Source: Anagrus nilaparvatae (lineage: Eukaryota; Arthropoda; Insecta; Hymenoptera; Mymaridae). Taken from it: DNA of 64,000 nt. The notes under the pieces are model-generated. The model was not told the DNA's origin. It was given only the letters and a program-made list of their open reading frames with translations, and did not search any database. Both the position numbers and the translations under genes were made by a program. The stretch spans positions 21,552,501 to 21,616,500 of the forward strand of contig JAKSXM010000231.1 in the NCBI GenBank assembly GCA_022575985.1, read 5' to 3'. How positions within the stretch are numbered: position 1 is the first letter of the stretch; each line of letters opens with the position of its first letter. Below, in pieces: positions 1 to 11,375 of the stretch.

Positions 1-633
1 TTATTTATTGCTTCACATTGTTTTTTTTAAACCTTGAAACTGTTATGATATCTTTACTTACTTTACCTACTTTTAAAAAAGTATAATATTTTATGGGATA
101 GACACTATATTTTCCTTGCGAATTTTCTGTTATGATTTTTAAGGACACTTTTTCAAATTAGGCTAAAGAATTTATTGATATCTAGAATTATCCTGGGATG
201 TCTATTTTTTTTTTTTTTTAATATATTTTTTCAAATAAGTCTAAAGAATTTATTGATATTTTGGATTAGCCTGGGATTTCTAAGAGTTTTTTTGCATCTA
301 GGGACACGCGGATGACGTTTACTTCTTTCTATAGCAATTGGTATAACGAACATCTTTTAAAAGGCCACGTAATATTTATTTACTCTAATTTTTTACTTGC
401 CCTTTTAAAATTAAATAGTATAGAATAAGGAAAAAAGAATAATAAAAATTAGAACAGGTTTAAATTAGTTAATCTTTATTTAAAAAATATCATCAAATTT
501 TATTTGAATAAAAAGGATTTAATAAATGCATATATATATGTTTAAAAAACATTAAATAAATAAAAAATAAAAGAAGTAAAAAAAATTATGTTAAATGAAT
601 AAATAAAATTGATCATATTTTGTTATATCTTAT

Positions 634-1507
634 CTTAATCAGCAGCAATATTAACCTCATTATTATCTGTATTTCCAGCTATAGTTATAATAGGTTTGTG
701 ATAACTAAAATATGAAGCATAGACGTGTGATGTTAAATTATCAACTCCTTTTGTGAAAACGGCGTCTATTGTAGTGTTTCTTCGAGTTGTTGTAGTAAAA
801 CTATTATTAGACATTTTTAAACGAAATTAAAAATTCTATTAAAGGCTTTGATTTAGTTTGAAAAATTGACGTTGAAATCACCGCTAATTAATATTGGACA
901 TGTCTGATAGTCTTTCAGAGAAATAATCTCACTCAAATTTTTGGTAGAATATGAAAATAAAATTTTATTTAAAAAGTCTATAATATCTGATATTTTTTGT
1001 TTCGGAGAAATGTAGACAGATTTAAGTATTATTGTTTTATTATCTGGTAATTTACATTTGGCAGCACATAAATCACCAACAGGCCTTGCCGATGTATTTA
1101 CATATTCGATGTTTTTTTCTGGTATTTCCAAATGTGGAGTAAGAAAAAGCTCTGTGTCCTTGCTACTTTGGTAAATTGCTGCTCCCCCCGTTCTTATATT
1201 AGGTCTTTTATAATTTACAATATAATTAAAATTTAGTATATCAATTTGGCTATATATTATCCACCCAAGTTTCTGAAAGATGCAAAATTTTGGATTTTTG
1301 TGTTATAGTATCTTGTAAGTCAACTGTATGACTGTTTAAACTCTGTACATTAAGCGTAAATATTGAAAAAATTGATGCTTCAAGCAATGCAGATAAAAAT
1401 CTATCAATAGTTAATAAGGGATTTCTAGATAGTCTTTCCAATTCTTGTTTAACTTCTTGAATACTACTGTCATTAAGATTTACTTTTTTATGATAAAATA
1501 TGGGCAT
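634..1507 (-). pseudogene. Helentron endonuclease (EEP) domain, broken, copy 1
   Basis: Three minus-strand stretches in order give an endonuclease/exonuclease/phosphatase fold. 1507-1250 holds the start of the domain (FTLNVQSLNSH, then LSETW). 1131-853 ends in the metal-binding strand ILISGDFNVNF. About 850-634 carries the tail, with TTRRNTTIDAVF and SYFSYHKPI, the last being the catalytic His region. Stops and frameshifts separate them, so it cannot make an enzyme. Lying just downstream of Pif1-type helicase sequence on the same strand, it matches the helicase-then-endonuclease order of Helentron-type Helitrons. A LINE endonuclease is less likely because no RT follows. Confidence 0.8.
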
Positions 1508-1775
1508 CCCAATTTTACCGGGAACAATAATAATTCCTTCTAAACTACACTGACAATAGTAGGGGAACGCTTCCTTCCCTCAGTTAAGATAACAGACTTC
1601 TCAAGCTTTTAGGATGGAATATTTCTTATTTTGGGATCTTTCCCAAATTTTTAAATAATAGAATTAGAGTAGTAAAAACTGCAATCTTCTTCATCGGCGG
1701 AAGGTATTTTGGGAGGTATTTTTCTTATTTTGAGATAGCAGCGCTCCAAAAACATAAGAAAGATTTTATACAAAT

Positions 1776-2216
1776 TTAGGGGAAGATTCTTTCCTGAATA
1801 GGATATCTGCTTCCTCGTTCTTTTGTCAGTGTAGTAGCACGAGATAGGGCAACATAAACTAGTTTTTGCTCATGAAATCTATTGTAATAATATACAATTT
1901 GATCGTAAGTACCACCTTGAGCTTTATAGATAGTTAATGCATTTGCAGATTGAAGAAGAAAATGATTCCTTTTTGCACTAAGAGAACTGTTTCTATTGAT
2001 GTAAATAGTAGCGTTTCTGCGAGCTATAGGTGTTGCTCGTTTGCCGATACCTGGCAATCTAGAAAGTGTTTGTTGACACTTACGACGTGCTTTTTTTCCA
2101 ATTTTGTTAGGAAATTTTATACACATTCTAAAAATTCTGTTTGTATTCTCAACATACTCTAAACCACTCAGATGTCCAACAGTACCATTAGCTAATCCAT
2201 CTGCAACATTAATTAA
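1776..2216 (-). pseudogene. Helentron Pif1-like helicase, C-terminal fragment, copy 1
   Basis: The minus-strand frame reads VADGLANGTVGHL near 2216-2170, then ALTIYKAQGGTYDQIV, then LVYVALSRATTL near the end. These are the last conserved blocks of Pif1-family helicases as found in Helitron Rep-Hel proteins, which unwind DNA during rolling-circle transposition. The Rep (HUH) part and Walker motifs are absent. Upstream coding is cut at about 2217 by repeat D. The endonuclease fragment lies 269 bp downstream. A partial, dead copy. Confidence 0.85.
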
Positions 2217-2955
2217 CTTAATACTATATATATTTGAAAATTTATTTGTTTTTCTGTCTCTCTGTCTGTCCCCTCATCACGCAAGAACCGCCGAACCAAT
2301 TGGCATGAAACCGGTGTCAAAATGAAGAAAAAAATTCTGCGGGTGACATAGGCCATAAATTTTCTGCTCAGCTATCGTAGTTTTTGAGATATTTAATTTT
2401 TAGTGTTTTTGAACTTGATAAAATTTTTTAAATTTTTTAACAAAAATTGAAATATCTCGAAACTTTTGAAAAAATTTTATCGCACTTTGTAGTATTTGAT
2501 TTGGCACTAATTTTTACGTATTCTCTGAAATTTTTATTCAAAACAGAGGTATCTTTAAAATTTTATAAAATATTTTTGAAGCTGGTAAAAAATGTTTTTT
2601 TCATTTTTTTATTTTTTATGGTATTTTTAATAATATAATTTATCTCTACCCTAATGACTCAAGATCCAACAAACTAAGTGACATGATCCGGTATGAAAAT
2701 ATAGAAAAAAAAGTCTGCGGGTGATGTAGGTCATTTTCTGCTCAGCTATCGAATTTTTTGAGATATTCAAATTTTACTATTTATGGAGAAATTAAAATTT
2801 TTTGAAAATTTCGTTAAAAAGTAAAATATCTAAAAAATATGAAAAAATTTTACTATAAGATTTTGCGTTACTTGATTTGGCACTAATTTATACGTACTCA
2901 GTTGTTCAGAACGAAGGTATCTTTAAAAATTAGCAACATTTTTATATATCTTAAT
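2217..2955. repeat. Dispersed repeat D, two related subunits, copy 1
   Basis: Two diverged subunits (about 2238-2635 and 2640-2940) share blocks such as GGGTGACATAGGCCA-like sequence, CTCAGCTATCG and long A/T runs, each led by a TCTGTCTGTC-type stretch. The same unit pair recurs at 43535-44215, so it is a dispersed element. It interrupts the Helentron helicase. No coding seen. Confidence 0.6.
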
Positions 2956-3194
2956 ACTATATACTATATATATCTAATAATTTATTTATCTGTCTGTCTG
3001 TCGGGATTGGGCATAGCCTCTCCAATATCTTTTTAATTATGGTTCTGTAATCCATTATTATAAATTTACTGGAGCCTTCGCTGGAGACAGAACTAGGCTT
3101 CTCTGAAAACTCTGAATGTGTTTGCATAATTATAGGTAAATTTGCAGTGAAAAATGATTTTTCAAGCAACAGAAACAGAAGTAAATGTGACACA

Positions 3195-3228
3195 GGGGGG
3201 GCGGAGCCCCCCTTCCAACTTTTGCTAG
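3195..3228 (+). mobile_element. Candidate Helitron 3' terminus (hairpin + CTAG), copy 1
   Basis: A G/C hairpin (six G at 3195-3200, loop GCGGAG, six C at 3207-3212) is followed 12 bases later by CTAG, then T. Helitrons characteristically end with a short hairpin and CTRR, inserted before T. The (TA)n run at 3229-3250 follows. Which internal sequence belongs to it is unclear, since the nearby Helentron coding is on the other strand. Confidence 0.5.
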
Positions 3229-3354
3229 TATATATATATATATATATATCCTATATAAATATTGCCTTATACTTCTCTTAAACCGTGAATATGAATGAAT
3301 ATCACGTATGCAGGGAGGGATGTTATTTCAAAAGTGGGCATATTTAATTTGGAA

Positions 3355-4087
3355 CTACTGACCCCAGCCATTTATTATGTTAGAGGGGATCTTTAAATCC
3401 TTACGAGGACCACGTTGAGGCTTGTCCGATTTGTAAGGCTCAAATAGTGACAAAAGGAATGGCGGCTCCTTCATACGGACTAGTCTAAACATCACTAAGG
3501 ATGCAAAATATTCTGTGCGAGTGTCATAGCGCATCCAATTTAACCTTCTTCTGAAAGGCGTGATGTGCTCCTTCTTGAGTAGGCCAAATATGTACCGTAT
3601 ACCTACATTTGAAAGTCTCTGCAACTGCGCACGTAGACCATTGAAGGCATCTTAATAGACAACGTTGCAATAGTCTAGATGTGGAACCACAAGATACTCG
3701 ATTGGGCGCTAATGTAATAATTGTGAGGTACAGGGCTTGATGATTTTGAGACCGTAAAGTATTCTATTTACCCTTTTGGTTATTTGATTAATACGAGGAG
3801 ACCAAGAAAGCGAGCTATCCAGAATGACTCCCAAATTGGAAACTTGATCAACAAAAGCAACAGTATCACCATCAGAGTTGACCGAGATCGTAGGGATATT
3901 TAAGTTCTTAAATAATTTTAAGGTATGAGAGGAGCCAAAGACTATTGCTTGGGTTTTTTGGTGTTTAATGCCAAGCCATTTGTGGCACCTGAACATAGAT
4001 CTGAAGATCGTCAGCATACAGTAATCTGTACGTGTTACAGGCATCCAAGTGATTCTTGAGGTCGTTCATGTAGACACAAAACAAGAG
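3355..4087 (-). pseudogene. Jockey/CR1-like LINE reverse transcriptase, 3' part, copy 1
   Basis: Minus-strand reading gives the RT active-site box LLYADDLQIY near 4030-4000, then VSNLGVILDSSLSW (thumb region) and VNRILYGLK. A second block at 3624-3355 is typical of the C-terminus of Jockey/CR1-clade ORF2, ending IINGWGQ and a stop. RT copies element RNA into DNA at a nicked target. The palm upstream of YADD is missing because the duplication joint at 4087 cuts it. Two frames are needed, so it is defective. Confidence 0.8.
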
Positions 4088-4171
4088 TTTAAGAGTTCAG
4101 CAAGATTCAGATTTAGATGATAAGGATATAAAAGGCATTCCGACAGAAGATTCTGCATCTTCATAAAGTAG

Positions 4172-5248
4172 TATTTCTTCTGTTATTTCACAATGATTGT
4201 ATTCGAAAAAAAAATTTTTAATTTGAAAGATCTTGAAAATGATGATATTATTTTACAAAATTTATTCATAAAACATAGACATGAAAGAATTGTACTAGAT
4301 GATATAATAAACTTAAAAAAGAAAGTTAATATTGCGTATGGGTTAAATCTAAAAGAAGATGTTTCTGAATTTTTAAGTAGATTCATTGAGAAGTCAAATG
4401 TATTGCAAAAATTATTAAATCATGACATGAAAATTAAAAAACTCTGTGTACATTGCAAAAATTATATACAAGTTCAAGAATCTTTTAATTTACAATTTAT
4501 TTTTGATTACAATATAGGCTTTTGGAAGGATCAAGAAAAACTTGTTTGCCCAAACAGTAAAAAATCTACTATTATTGAACAACAAGAAATAATTCCAAAT
4601 GCAAATAATGACACCATAATTGTTATGCTCTGTGTATTTAAATTAATAGAAAATAAAAATGAATGGTGCAAATACACAAATTTTAACGTAAAAAGTGTTC
4701 CACGAACAAAAATTTTAATTAATAAGGAAAACTACCGTGTCATAAATAGTCCTGTCGCCAGCAATGCTATTTAATGCCATAAAATGCCATAAAAGTTCCA
4801 TGGAAAAAAATGGGTGGTATTTATGTTTTTTTACCCGCTAAACACGAATCCGGGGTCTATCCTGCGAAATTCGTGGTCAATTTTTTTTTTTAACAAATTA
4901 TTGCAAAATTGGCCAATAATTTGTTAATAACAAAAAATTGACCACGAATTTCGCAAAATAGACCCCGGGTTCGTGTTTAGCGGGTCAAAAAACATAAATA
5001 TCACCCATTTTTTTCCATGGAACTTTTATTTTATTTTAGGATTTTATGGCATTAAATAGCATTGCTGGCGACAGGACTAAAATGCTGTTTTTCATACAGG
5101 CAAAACGTTAAATGATGGTCATCATAAGATTATTATCAGAGGTAGCAGAAAAAATTCTTGGCTTCCTATTGACGATGGTAAAATTAATGACTGTAAATGG
5201 CCCAGAAATTTTAAAGATATATACTTGTATGCCCTACAAAAATGTTAG
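4172..5248 (+). pseudogene. Ubiquitin-specific-protease-like (C19) gene split by a MITE
   Basis: An open frame from about 4172 (first ATG 4193) runs into the MITE and stops at 4772. Beyond the MITE the same frame resumes at 5081 and ends with TAG at 5246. The reading is continuous if the 333-bp element and one AAA are skipped. Visible features are CVHC near residues 83-86 (CxxC, possible zinc ribbon) and, after the insertion, AVFHTGKTLNDGHH followed by SWLPIDDGKI. This resembles the USP catalytic His box (GHY) and the following W...DD strand. No Cys box is seen, so this is the C-terminal half at best. Such domains occur in host USPs and in some transposon proteins; which applies here is unknown. 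Confidence 0.5.
4747..5079. mobile_element. Palindromic (foldback) MITE, 333 bp
   Basis: The two halves are inverted copies: TAGTCCTGTCGCCAGCAATG at 4747 mirrors the end at 5079. The outer 32 bases pair perfectly and the arms run almost to the centre near 4910. AAA flanks both sides (4744-4746, 5080-5082) and fits a 3-bp target duplication. Removing element plus one AAA restores the surrounding reading frame. A half copy lies at 45514-45668. No coding capacity. Confidence 0.85.
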
Positions 5249-5727
5249 TCTATTGAAAAAACATACCATTCAAAACTTCAAAGTAATCAATTTTAAAACT
5301 TTTATTTAATATATATATATTTATATAAGATTGCTTAGATTTATTTTTAAAATAATGTAATATGCATAAAATAAAGAATTTTTTTATACACCATATTAGA
5401 GTAAATATTTATTCAATTTTTGTATTCCAATTTTTTTTTTTTTAATTATTTGAATACTGTTAAGATAAATAAAAAGTATCTATTTAATTGAAGAATCGGT
5501 TTTATTTTTAAAACCTTGCGATTATTATGATATCTTTACTTACTTTACTTACTTTTTAAAAAGTATAATAATTTATGGGATAGACATTACATTTACCTTG
5601 CGAATTTCCTGTTATACTTTTTCATTAAATGGTAAAAATGTTCAACTCATATTGAATATATTTTTCATTGTATGAGGAATCGTAGTGCCCATAATTTGGC
5701 AGCGATTTTTATTTTTTGTTTGTAGTT
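5249..5727. other. AT-rich stretch with a diverged direct repeat
   Basis: No gene seen. About 5495-5620 resembles 5752-5870 (shared block ATGATATCTTTACTTACTTT and TTTATGGGATAGACA), a partial direct repeat with a period near 255 bp that spans the point matching window base 1. Confidence 0.6.
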
Positions 5728-6360
5728 TTATTTATTGCTTCACATTGTTTTTTTTAAACCTTGAAACTGTTATGATATCTTTACTTACTTTACCTACTTT
5801 TAAAAAAGTATAATATTTTATGGGATAGACACTATATTTTCCTTGCGAATTTTCTGTTATGATTTTTAAGGACACTTTTTCAAATTAGGCTAAAGAATTT
5901 ATTGATATCTAGAATTATCCTGGGATGTCTATTTTTTTTTTTTTTTAATATATTTTTTCAAATAAGTCTAAAGAATTTATTGATATTTTGGATTAGCCTG
6001 GGATTTCTAAGAGTTTTTTTGCATCTAGGGACACGCGGATGACGTTTACTTCTTTCTATAGCAATTGGTATAACGAACATCTTTTAAAAGGCCACGTAAT
6101 ATTTATTTACTCTAATTTTTTACTTGCCCTTTTAAAATTAAATAGTATAGAATAAGGAAAAAAGAATAATAAAAATTAGAACAGGTTTAAATTAGTTAAT
6201 CTTTATTTAAAAAATATCATCAAATTTTATTTGAATAAAAAGGATTTAATAAATGCATATATATATGTTTAAAAAACATTAAATAAATAAAAAATAAAAG
6301 AAGTAAAAAAAATTATGTTAAATGAATAAATAAAATTGATCATATTTTGTTATATCTTAT

Positions 6361-7234
6361 CTTAATCAGCAGCAATATTAACCTCATTATTATCTGTATT
6401 TCCAGCTATAGTTATAATAGGTTTGTGATAACTAAAATATGAAGCATAGACGTGTGATGTTAAATTATCAACTCCTTTTGTGAAAACGGCGTCTATTGTA
6501 GTGTTTCTTCGAGTTGTTGTAGTAAAACTATTATTAGACATTTTTAAACGAAATTAAAAATTCTATTAAAGGCTTTGATTTAGTTTGAAAAATTGACGTT
6601 GAAATCACCGCTAATTAATATTGGACATGTCTGATAGTCTTTCAGAGAAATAATCTCACTCAAATTTTTGGTAGAATATGAAAATAAAATTTTATTTAAA
6701 AAGTCTATAATATCTGATATTTTTTGTTTCGGAGAAATGTAGACAGATTTAAGTATTATTGTTTTATTATCTGGTAATTTACATTTGGCAGCACATAAAT
6801 CACCAACAGGCCTTGCCGATGTATTTACATATTCGATGTTTTTTTCTGGTATTTCCAAATGTGGAGTAAGAAAAAGCTCTGTGTCCTTGCTACTTTGGTA
6901 AATTGCTGCTCCCCCCGTTCTTATATTAGGTCTTTTATAATTTACAATATAATTAAAATTTAGTATATCAATTTGGCTATATATTATCCACCCAAGTTTC
7001 TGAAAGATGCAAAATTTTGGATTTTTGTGTTATAGTATCTTGTAAGTCAACTGTATGACTGTTTAAACTCTGTACATTAAGCGTAAATATTGAAAAAATT
7101 GATGCTTCAAGCAATGCAGATAAAAATCTATCAATAGTTAATAAGGGATTTCTAGATAGTCTTTCCAATTCTTGTTTAACTTCTTGAATACTACTGTCAT
7201 TAAGATTTACTTTTTTATGATAAAATATGGGCAT
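6361..7234 (-). pseudogene. Helentron endonuclease (EEP) domain, broken, copy 2
   Basis: This is the second duplication copy of 634-1507, with the same interrupting stops and frameshifts. The translated blocks are identical, including ILISGDFNVNF and LSETW. The decay therefore predates the duplication. Confidence 0.8.
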
Positions 7235-7502
7235 CCCAATTTTACCGGGAACAATAATAATTCCTTCTAAACTACACTGACAATAGTAGGGGAACGCTTC
7301 CTTCCCTCAGTTAAGATAACAGACTTCTCAAGCTTTTAGGATGGAATATTTCTTATTTTGGGATCTTTCCCAAATTTTTAAATAATAGAATTAGAGTAGT
7401 AAAAACTGCAATCTTCTTCATCGGCGGAAGGTATTTTGGGAGGTATTTTTCTTATTTTGAGATAGCAGCGCTCCAAAAACATAAGAAAGATTTTATACAA
7501 AT

Positions 7503-7943
7503 TTAGGGGAAGATTCTTTCCTGAATAGGATATCTGCTTCCTCGTTCTTTTGTCAGTGTAGTAGCACGAGATAGGGCAACATAAACTAGTTTTTGCTCAT
7601 GAAATCTATTGTAATAATATACAATTTGATCGTAAGTACCACCTTGAGCTTTATAGATAGTTAATGCATTTGCAGATTGAAGAAGAAAATGATTCCTTTT
7701 TGCACTAAGAGAACTGTTTCTATTGATGTAAATAGTAGCGTTTCTGCGAGCTATAGGTGTTGCTCGTTTGCCGATACCTGGCAATCTAGAAAGTGTTTGT
7801 TGACACTTACGACGTGCTTTTTTTCCAATTTTGTTAGGAAATTTTATACACATTCTAAAAATTCTGTTTGTATTCTCAACATACTCTAAACCACTCAGAT
7901 GTCCAACAGTACCATTAGCTAATCCATCTGCAACATTAATTAA
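7503..7943 (-). pseudogene. Helentron Pif1-like helicase C-terminus, copy 2
   Basis: Duplicate of 1776-2216. It carries the same helicase blocks (LTIYKAQGGTYDQIV, VYVALSRATTL), is cut at the same place by repeat D, and shows no coding difference from copy 1. Confidence 0.85.
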
Positions 7944-8682
7944 CTTAATACTATATATATTTGAAAATTTATTTGTTTTTCTGTCTCTCTGTCTGTCCCC
8001 TCATCACGCAAGAACCGCCGAACCAATTGGCATGAAACCGGTGTCAAAATGAAGAAAAAAATTCTGCGGGTGACATAGGCCATAAATTTTCTGCTCAGCT
8101 ATCGTAGTTTTTGAGATATTTAATTTTTAGTGTTTTTGAACTTGATAAAATTTTTTAAATTTTTTAACAAAAATTGAAATATCTCGAAACTTTTGAAAAA
8201 ATTTTATCGCACTTTGTAGTATTTGATTTGGCACTAATTTTTACGTATTCTCTGAAATTTTTATTCAAAACAGAGGTATCTTTAATATTTTATAAAATAT
8301 TTTTGAAGCTGGTAAAAAATGTTTTTTTCATTTTTTTATTTTTTATGGTATTTTTAATAATATAATTTATCTCTACCCTAATGACTCAAGATCCAACAAA
8401 CTAAGTGACATGATCCGGTATGAAAATATAGAAAAAAAAGTCTGCGGGTGATGTAGGTCATTTTCTGCTCAGCTATCGAATTTTTTGAGATATTCAAATT
8501 TTACTATTTATGGAGAAATTAAAATTTTTTGAAAATTTCGTTAAAAAGTAAAATATCTAAAAAATATGAAAAAATTTTACTATAAGATTTTGCGTTACTT
8601 GATTTGGCACTAATTTATACGTACTCAGTTGTTCAGAACGAAGGTATCTTTAAAAATTAGCAACATTTTTATATATCTTAAT
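7944..8682. repeat. Dispersed repeat D, copy 2
   Basis: Duplicate of 2217-2955. The one substitution noticed between duplication copies is here (T at 8286). Confidence 0.6.
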
Positions 8683-8921
8683 ACTATATACTATATATAT
8701 CTAATAATTTATTTATCTGTCTGTCTGTCGGGATTGGGCATAGCCTCTCCAATATCTTTTTAATTATGGTTCTGTAATCCATTATTATAAATTTACTGGA
8801 GCCTTCGCTGGAGACAGAACTAGGCTTCTCTGAAAACTCTGAATGTGTTTGCATAATTATAGGTAAATTTGCAGTGAAAAATGATTTTTCAAGCAACAGA
8901 AACAGAAGTAAATGTGACACA

Positions 8922-8955
8922 GGGGGGGCGGAGCCCCCCTTCCAACTTTTGCTAG
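8922..8955 (+). mobile_element. Candidate Helitron 3' terminus, copy 2
   Basis: Duplicate of 3195-3228: G6/C6 hairpin, then CTAG followed by T. Confidence 0.5.
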
Positions 8956-9081
8956 TATATATATATATATATATATCCTATATAAATATTGCCTTATACT
9001 TCTCTTAAACCGTGAATATGAATGAATATCACGTATGCAGGGAGGGATGTTATTTCAAAAGTGGGCATATTTAATTTGGAA

Positions 9082-9890
9082 CTACTGACCCCAGCCATTT
9101 ATTATGTTAGAGGGGATCTTTAAATCCTTACGAGGACCACGTTGAGGCTTGTCCGATTTGTAAGGCTCAAATAGTGACAAAAGGAATGGCGGCTCCTTCA
9201 TACGGACTAGTCTAAACATCACTAAGGATGCAAAATATTCTGTGCGAGTGTCATAGCGCATCCAATTTAACCTTCTTCTGAAAGGCGTGATGTGCTCCTT
9301 CTTGAGTAGGCCAAATATGTACCGTATACCTACATTTGAAAGTCTCTGCAACTGCGCACGTAGACCATTGAAGGCATCTTAATAGACAACGTTGCAATAG
9401 TCTAGATGTGGAACCACAAGATACTCGATTGGGCGCTAATGTAATAATTGTGAGGTACAGGGCTTGATGATTTTGAGACCGTAAAGTATTCTATTTACCC
9501 TTTTGGTTATTTGATTAATACGAGGAGACCAAGAAAGCGAGCTATCCAGAATGACTCCCAAATTGGAAACTTGATCAACAAAAGCAACAGTATCACCATC
9601 AGAGTTGACCGAGATCGTAGGGATATTTAAGTTCTTAAATAATTTTAAGGTATGAGAGGAGCCAAAGACTATTGCTTGGGTTTTTTGGTGTTTAATGCCA
9701 AGCCATTTGTGGCACCTGAACATAGATCTGAAGATCGTCAGCATACAGTAATCTGTACGTGTTACAGGCATCCAAGTGATTCTTGAGGTCGTTCATGTAG
9801 ACACAAAACAAGAGAGGCCCTAGAACAGAACCCTGAGGTACTCCAATGTTTATGCCACGATAATCAGAAGTATTGTCTTTGGATATTGAT
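9082..9890 (-). pseudogene. Jockey/CR1-like LINE reverse transcriptase, longer copy
   Basis: This matches 3355-4087 but extends 76 bases further into the RT palm. Minus-strand reading of 9890-9800 gives GVPQGSVLGPLLF, the conserved palm block before YADD, then LLYADDLQIY. The frame then shifts and continues as the thumb (VSNLGVILDSSLSW) and C-terminal blocks. It is 5'-truncated near 9890, as expected for a LINE after incomplete reverse transcription. No intact frame. Confidence 0.85.
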
Positions 9891-10090
9891 TGTTCACAAC
9901 TTTATAAATTGCCAACGTATATTTTATTTTGTTTCTTCTATGAAAATATTATTAAAAGAAAAATATTTTATTGCAAAAGTCATATTGATTGTTCATGACT
10001 ATAAATTGTCAATGTATATTATATTTCTTAAAATTATTTTTATGAATAATATATTTGCTTAATTAAAAGCAATTATAGAGACGATCAATA
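9884..10090. repeat. Two diverged ~100-bp direct units
   Basis: TTGATTGTTCA, ATAAATTG and AATGTATATT-like blocks appear at about 9884 and again at about 9986. Probably part of the flanking element's noncoding sequence. Nothing coding. Confidence 0.35.
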
Positions 10091-10134
10091 GGAACAAGAA
10101 GAAATAACAAATTTTTATTAATTGTTAAATTTGT

Positions 10135-10164
10135 GACGTTTTGATGTGAGCCACATCCTTTTCA
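10135..10164 (-). ncRNA. Hammerhead-ribozyme-like motif, Penelope 3' region
   Basis: The minus strand reads TTGAAAAG, then a perfect 6-bp stem GATGTG/CACATC with a GCT loop, then AAAACGTCACAAAT. The layout is that of Penelope hammerheads (CTGATGAG, stem II, GAAAC, GTC), but the core has changed, so cleavage is unlikely now. It lies about 500 bp downstream of a Penelope protein tail on the same strand. Compare 16473-16507. Confidence 0.45.
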
Positions 10165-10661
10165 AACATTTATTTCACTGTAAAAGTTATAAATTACGAA
10201 ATAAAAATATTAATATATAAGATTAAATAAAATTTTAAAACTTACATTGATTTTAATTTACATTGATTTTAGAATTAACACATAATAAATTAAATAATTC
10301 AAAGCTTAAAGGTTGATCTGAAAAATTAAATTAAATTTAGATTTAGAAAAAAAATTTTTTATTTATTATTATTTAAACTTAATTTTTGCATAAACTCACT
10401 GTTTTTATTGTTTTGATTAAAGTCAATAATTGGGATAAAACCCATTGACAAAGAAAAATTTTTTTTAATTTGTGTAATGTGTCACAACACGAATAATTTA
10501 AAAACGTAAAAAAACAAACAAAAAATATAATTTAATTTATATACAGTAAAAAACAAAAGATATTTATTGTTATGTTGTTAATAGTATGGGACTGTAACTG
10601 ATATTTCCTGAGAAAAATTAAGAGAGGGAGAATATTTAACGAACAATAATGATAATCATAA

Positions 10662-10835
10662 TCATGTATTTAGAAATATTTTGTTAAGCGCGTCGATTGT
10701 ATTTTTATAAAAATATTGTAATTTTTCTGTATCAAATTGTCTGTTTAAAGTATTTTTCTCGTCATATATGTGAAGCATTTCAGAAAATAGTCTTTTCTTG
10801 TAATTTTTCTCAGTAGCAATAATTTTGGTTTTTTT
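10662..10835 (-). pseudogene. Penelope-like element, GIY-YIG domain tail
   Basis: Minus-strand frame ends with a stop at 10662-10664. It reads ATEKNYKKRLFSEMLHI, then NTLNRQFDTEKL, the conserved end of the GIY-YIG endonuclease domain at the C-terminus of Penelope-like reverse transcriptases. The conserved Glu is in SEMLHI. The catalytic GIY and YIG strands and the RT are not found upstream. A remnant in an AT-rich setting. Confidence 0.6.
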
Positions 10836-11121
10836 AAAATTATTTTTAAAGTGCTATGTATTTGTTAAAGCGTTATCTAAAACAAGTTTTTTTGGTTTTT
10901 AATTTAATCCTTTCATTAAATAGAAATCTCAAGAAAACCACTTTACGTTAAATTACAAAAAAATTTATCATTTAAAAAATTTTTTTAATGTCTGAAACAA
11001 AATATATATATTATTATATTATTTTATATTACAAAAAAAATATATATTGATAATTTTCGTAATTATTGCTAATAAGTAGCTGTTTAGCTAGTTTTAAATT
11101 GGAAGAATCAAATCTTTTGTC
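10836..11121. other. AT-rich, nothing recognised
   Basis: Mostly A/T runs between the Penelope tail and the first foldback; some may be decayed Penelope coding (minus strand). Confidence 0.5.
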
Positions 11122-11371
11122 AGATAGTTTTATGCATTTATCTACTAAATCTACTATATCTACTATACTATAAGCTACTGCAATTTATTGACTAGTATTA
11201 TGATGTGAATGTTAATTAAGGTATCTCCCAGAAAAAAATTGCTTAGCTTACACAAATTGGTACAGAAAACCAAGATTTTCTGGGAGATACCTTAATTACC
11301 ATTCACATCATAATACTAGTCAAAAAATCGCAATAGTTTATACTATAGTAGATAAATGCATAAAACTATCT
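11122..11371. mobile_element. Foldback element, ~250 bp
   Basis: AGATAGTTTTATGCATTTAT at 11122 is mirrored at 11371. The arms also share the block GACTAGTATTATGATGTGAA and its complement, and GGTATCTCCCAGAAAA with TTTTCTGGGAGATACC. The loop is about 40 bp. No coding; a non-autonomous inverted-repeat element. Confidence 0.75.
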
Positions 11372-11375
11372 ATCT

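Larger units (their letters stand above)
1..4087. repeat. Left copy of a 5,727-bp direct duplication (partial)
   Basis: Bases 1-4087 recur at 5728-9814 with a constant offset of 5727. The copies look almost identical by eye; one substitution was noticed, A at 2559 against T at 8286. Identity stops exactly after 4087 and 9814. This fits a simple tandem duplication whose unit is 4088-9814, the left copy starting about 1.6 kb before the window. An assembly duplication (unmerged haplotypes) is the main alternative. Confidence 0.9.
4088..9814. repeat. Right, complete copy of the 5,727-bp duplication
   Basis: Read as a tandem duplication, this is one full unit. It opens with the ubiquitin-protease-like gene and MITE (4172-5248), then carries the Helentron remnants, repeat D and the LINE RT tail. 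After 9814 the LINE reads on naturally into its RT core, so 9814/9815 looks like the original right flank, while 4087/4088 is the new joint. Confidence 0.75.
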
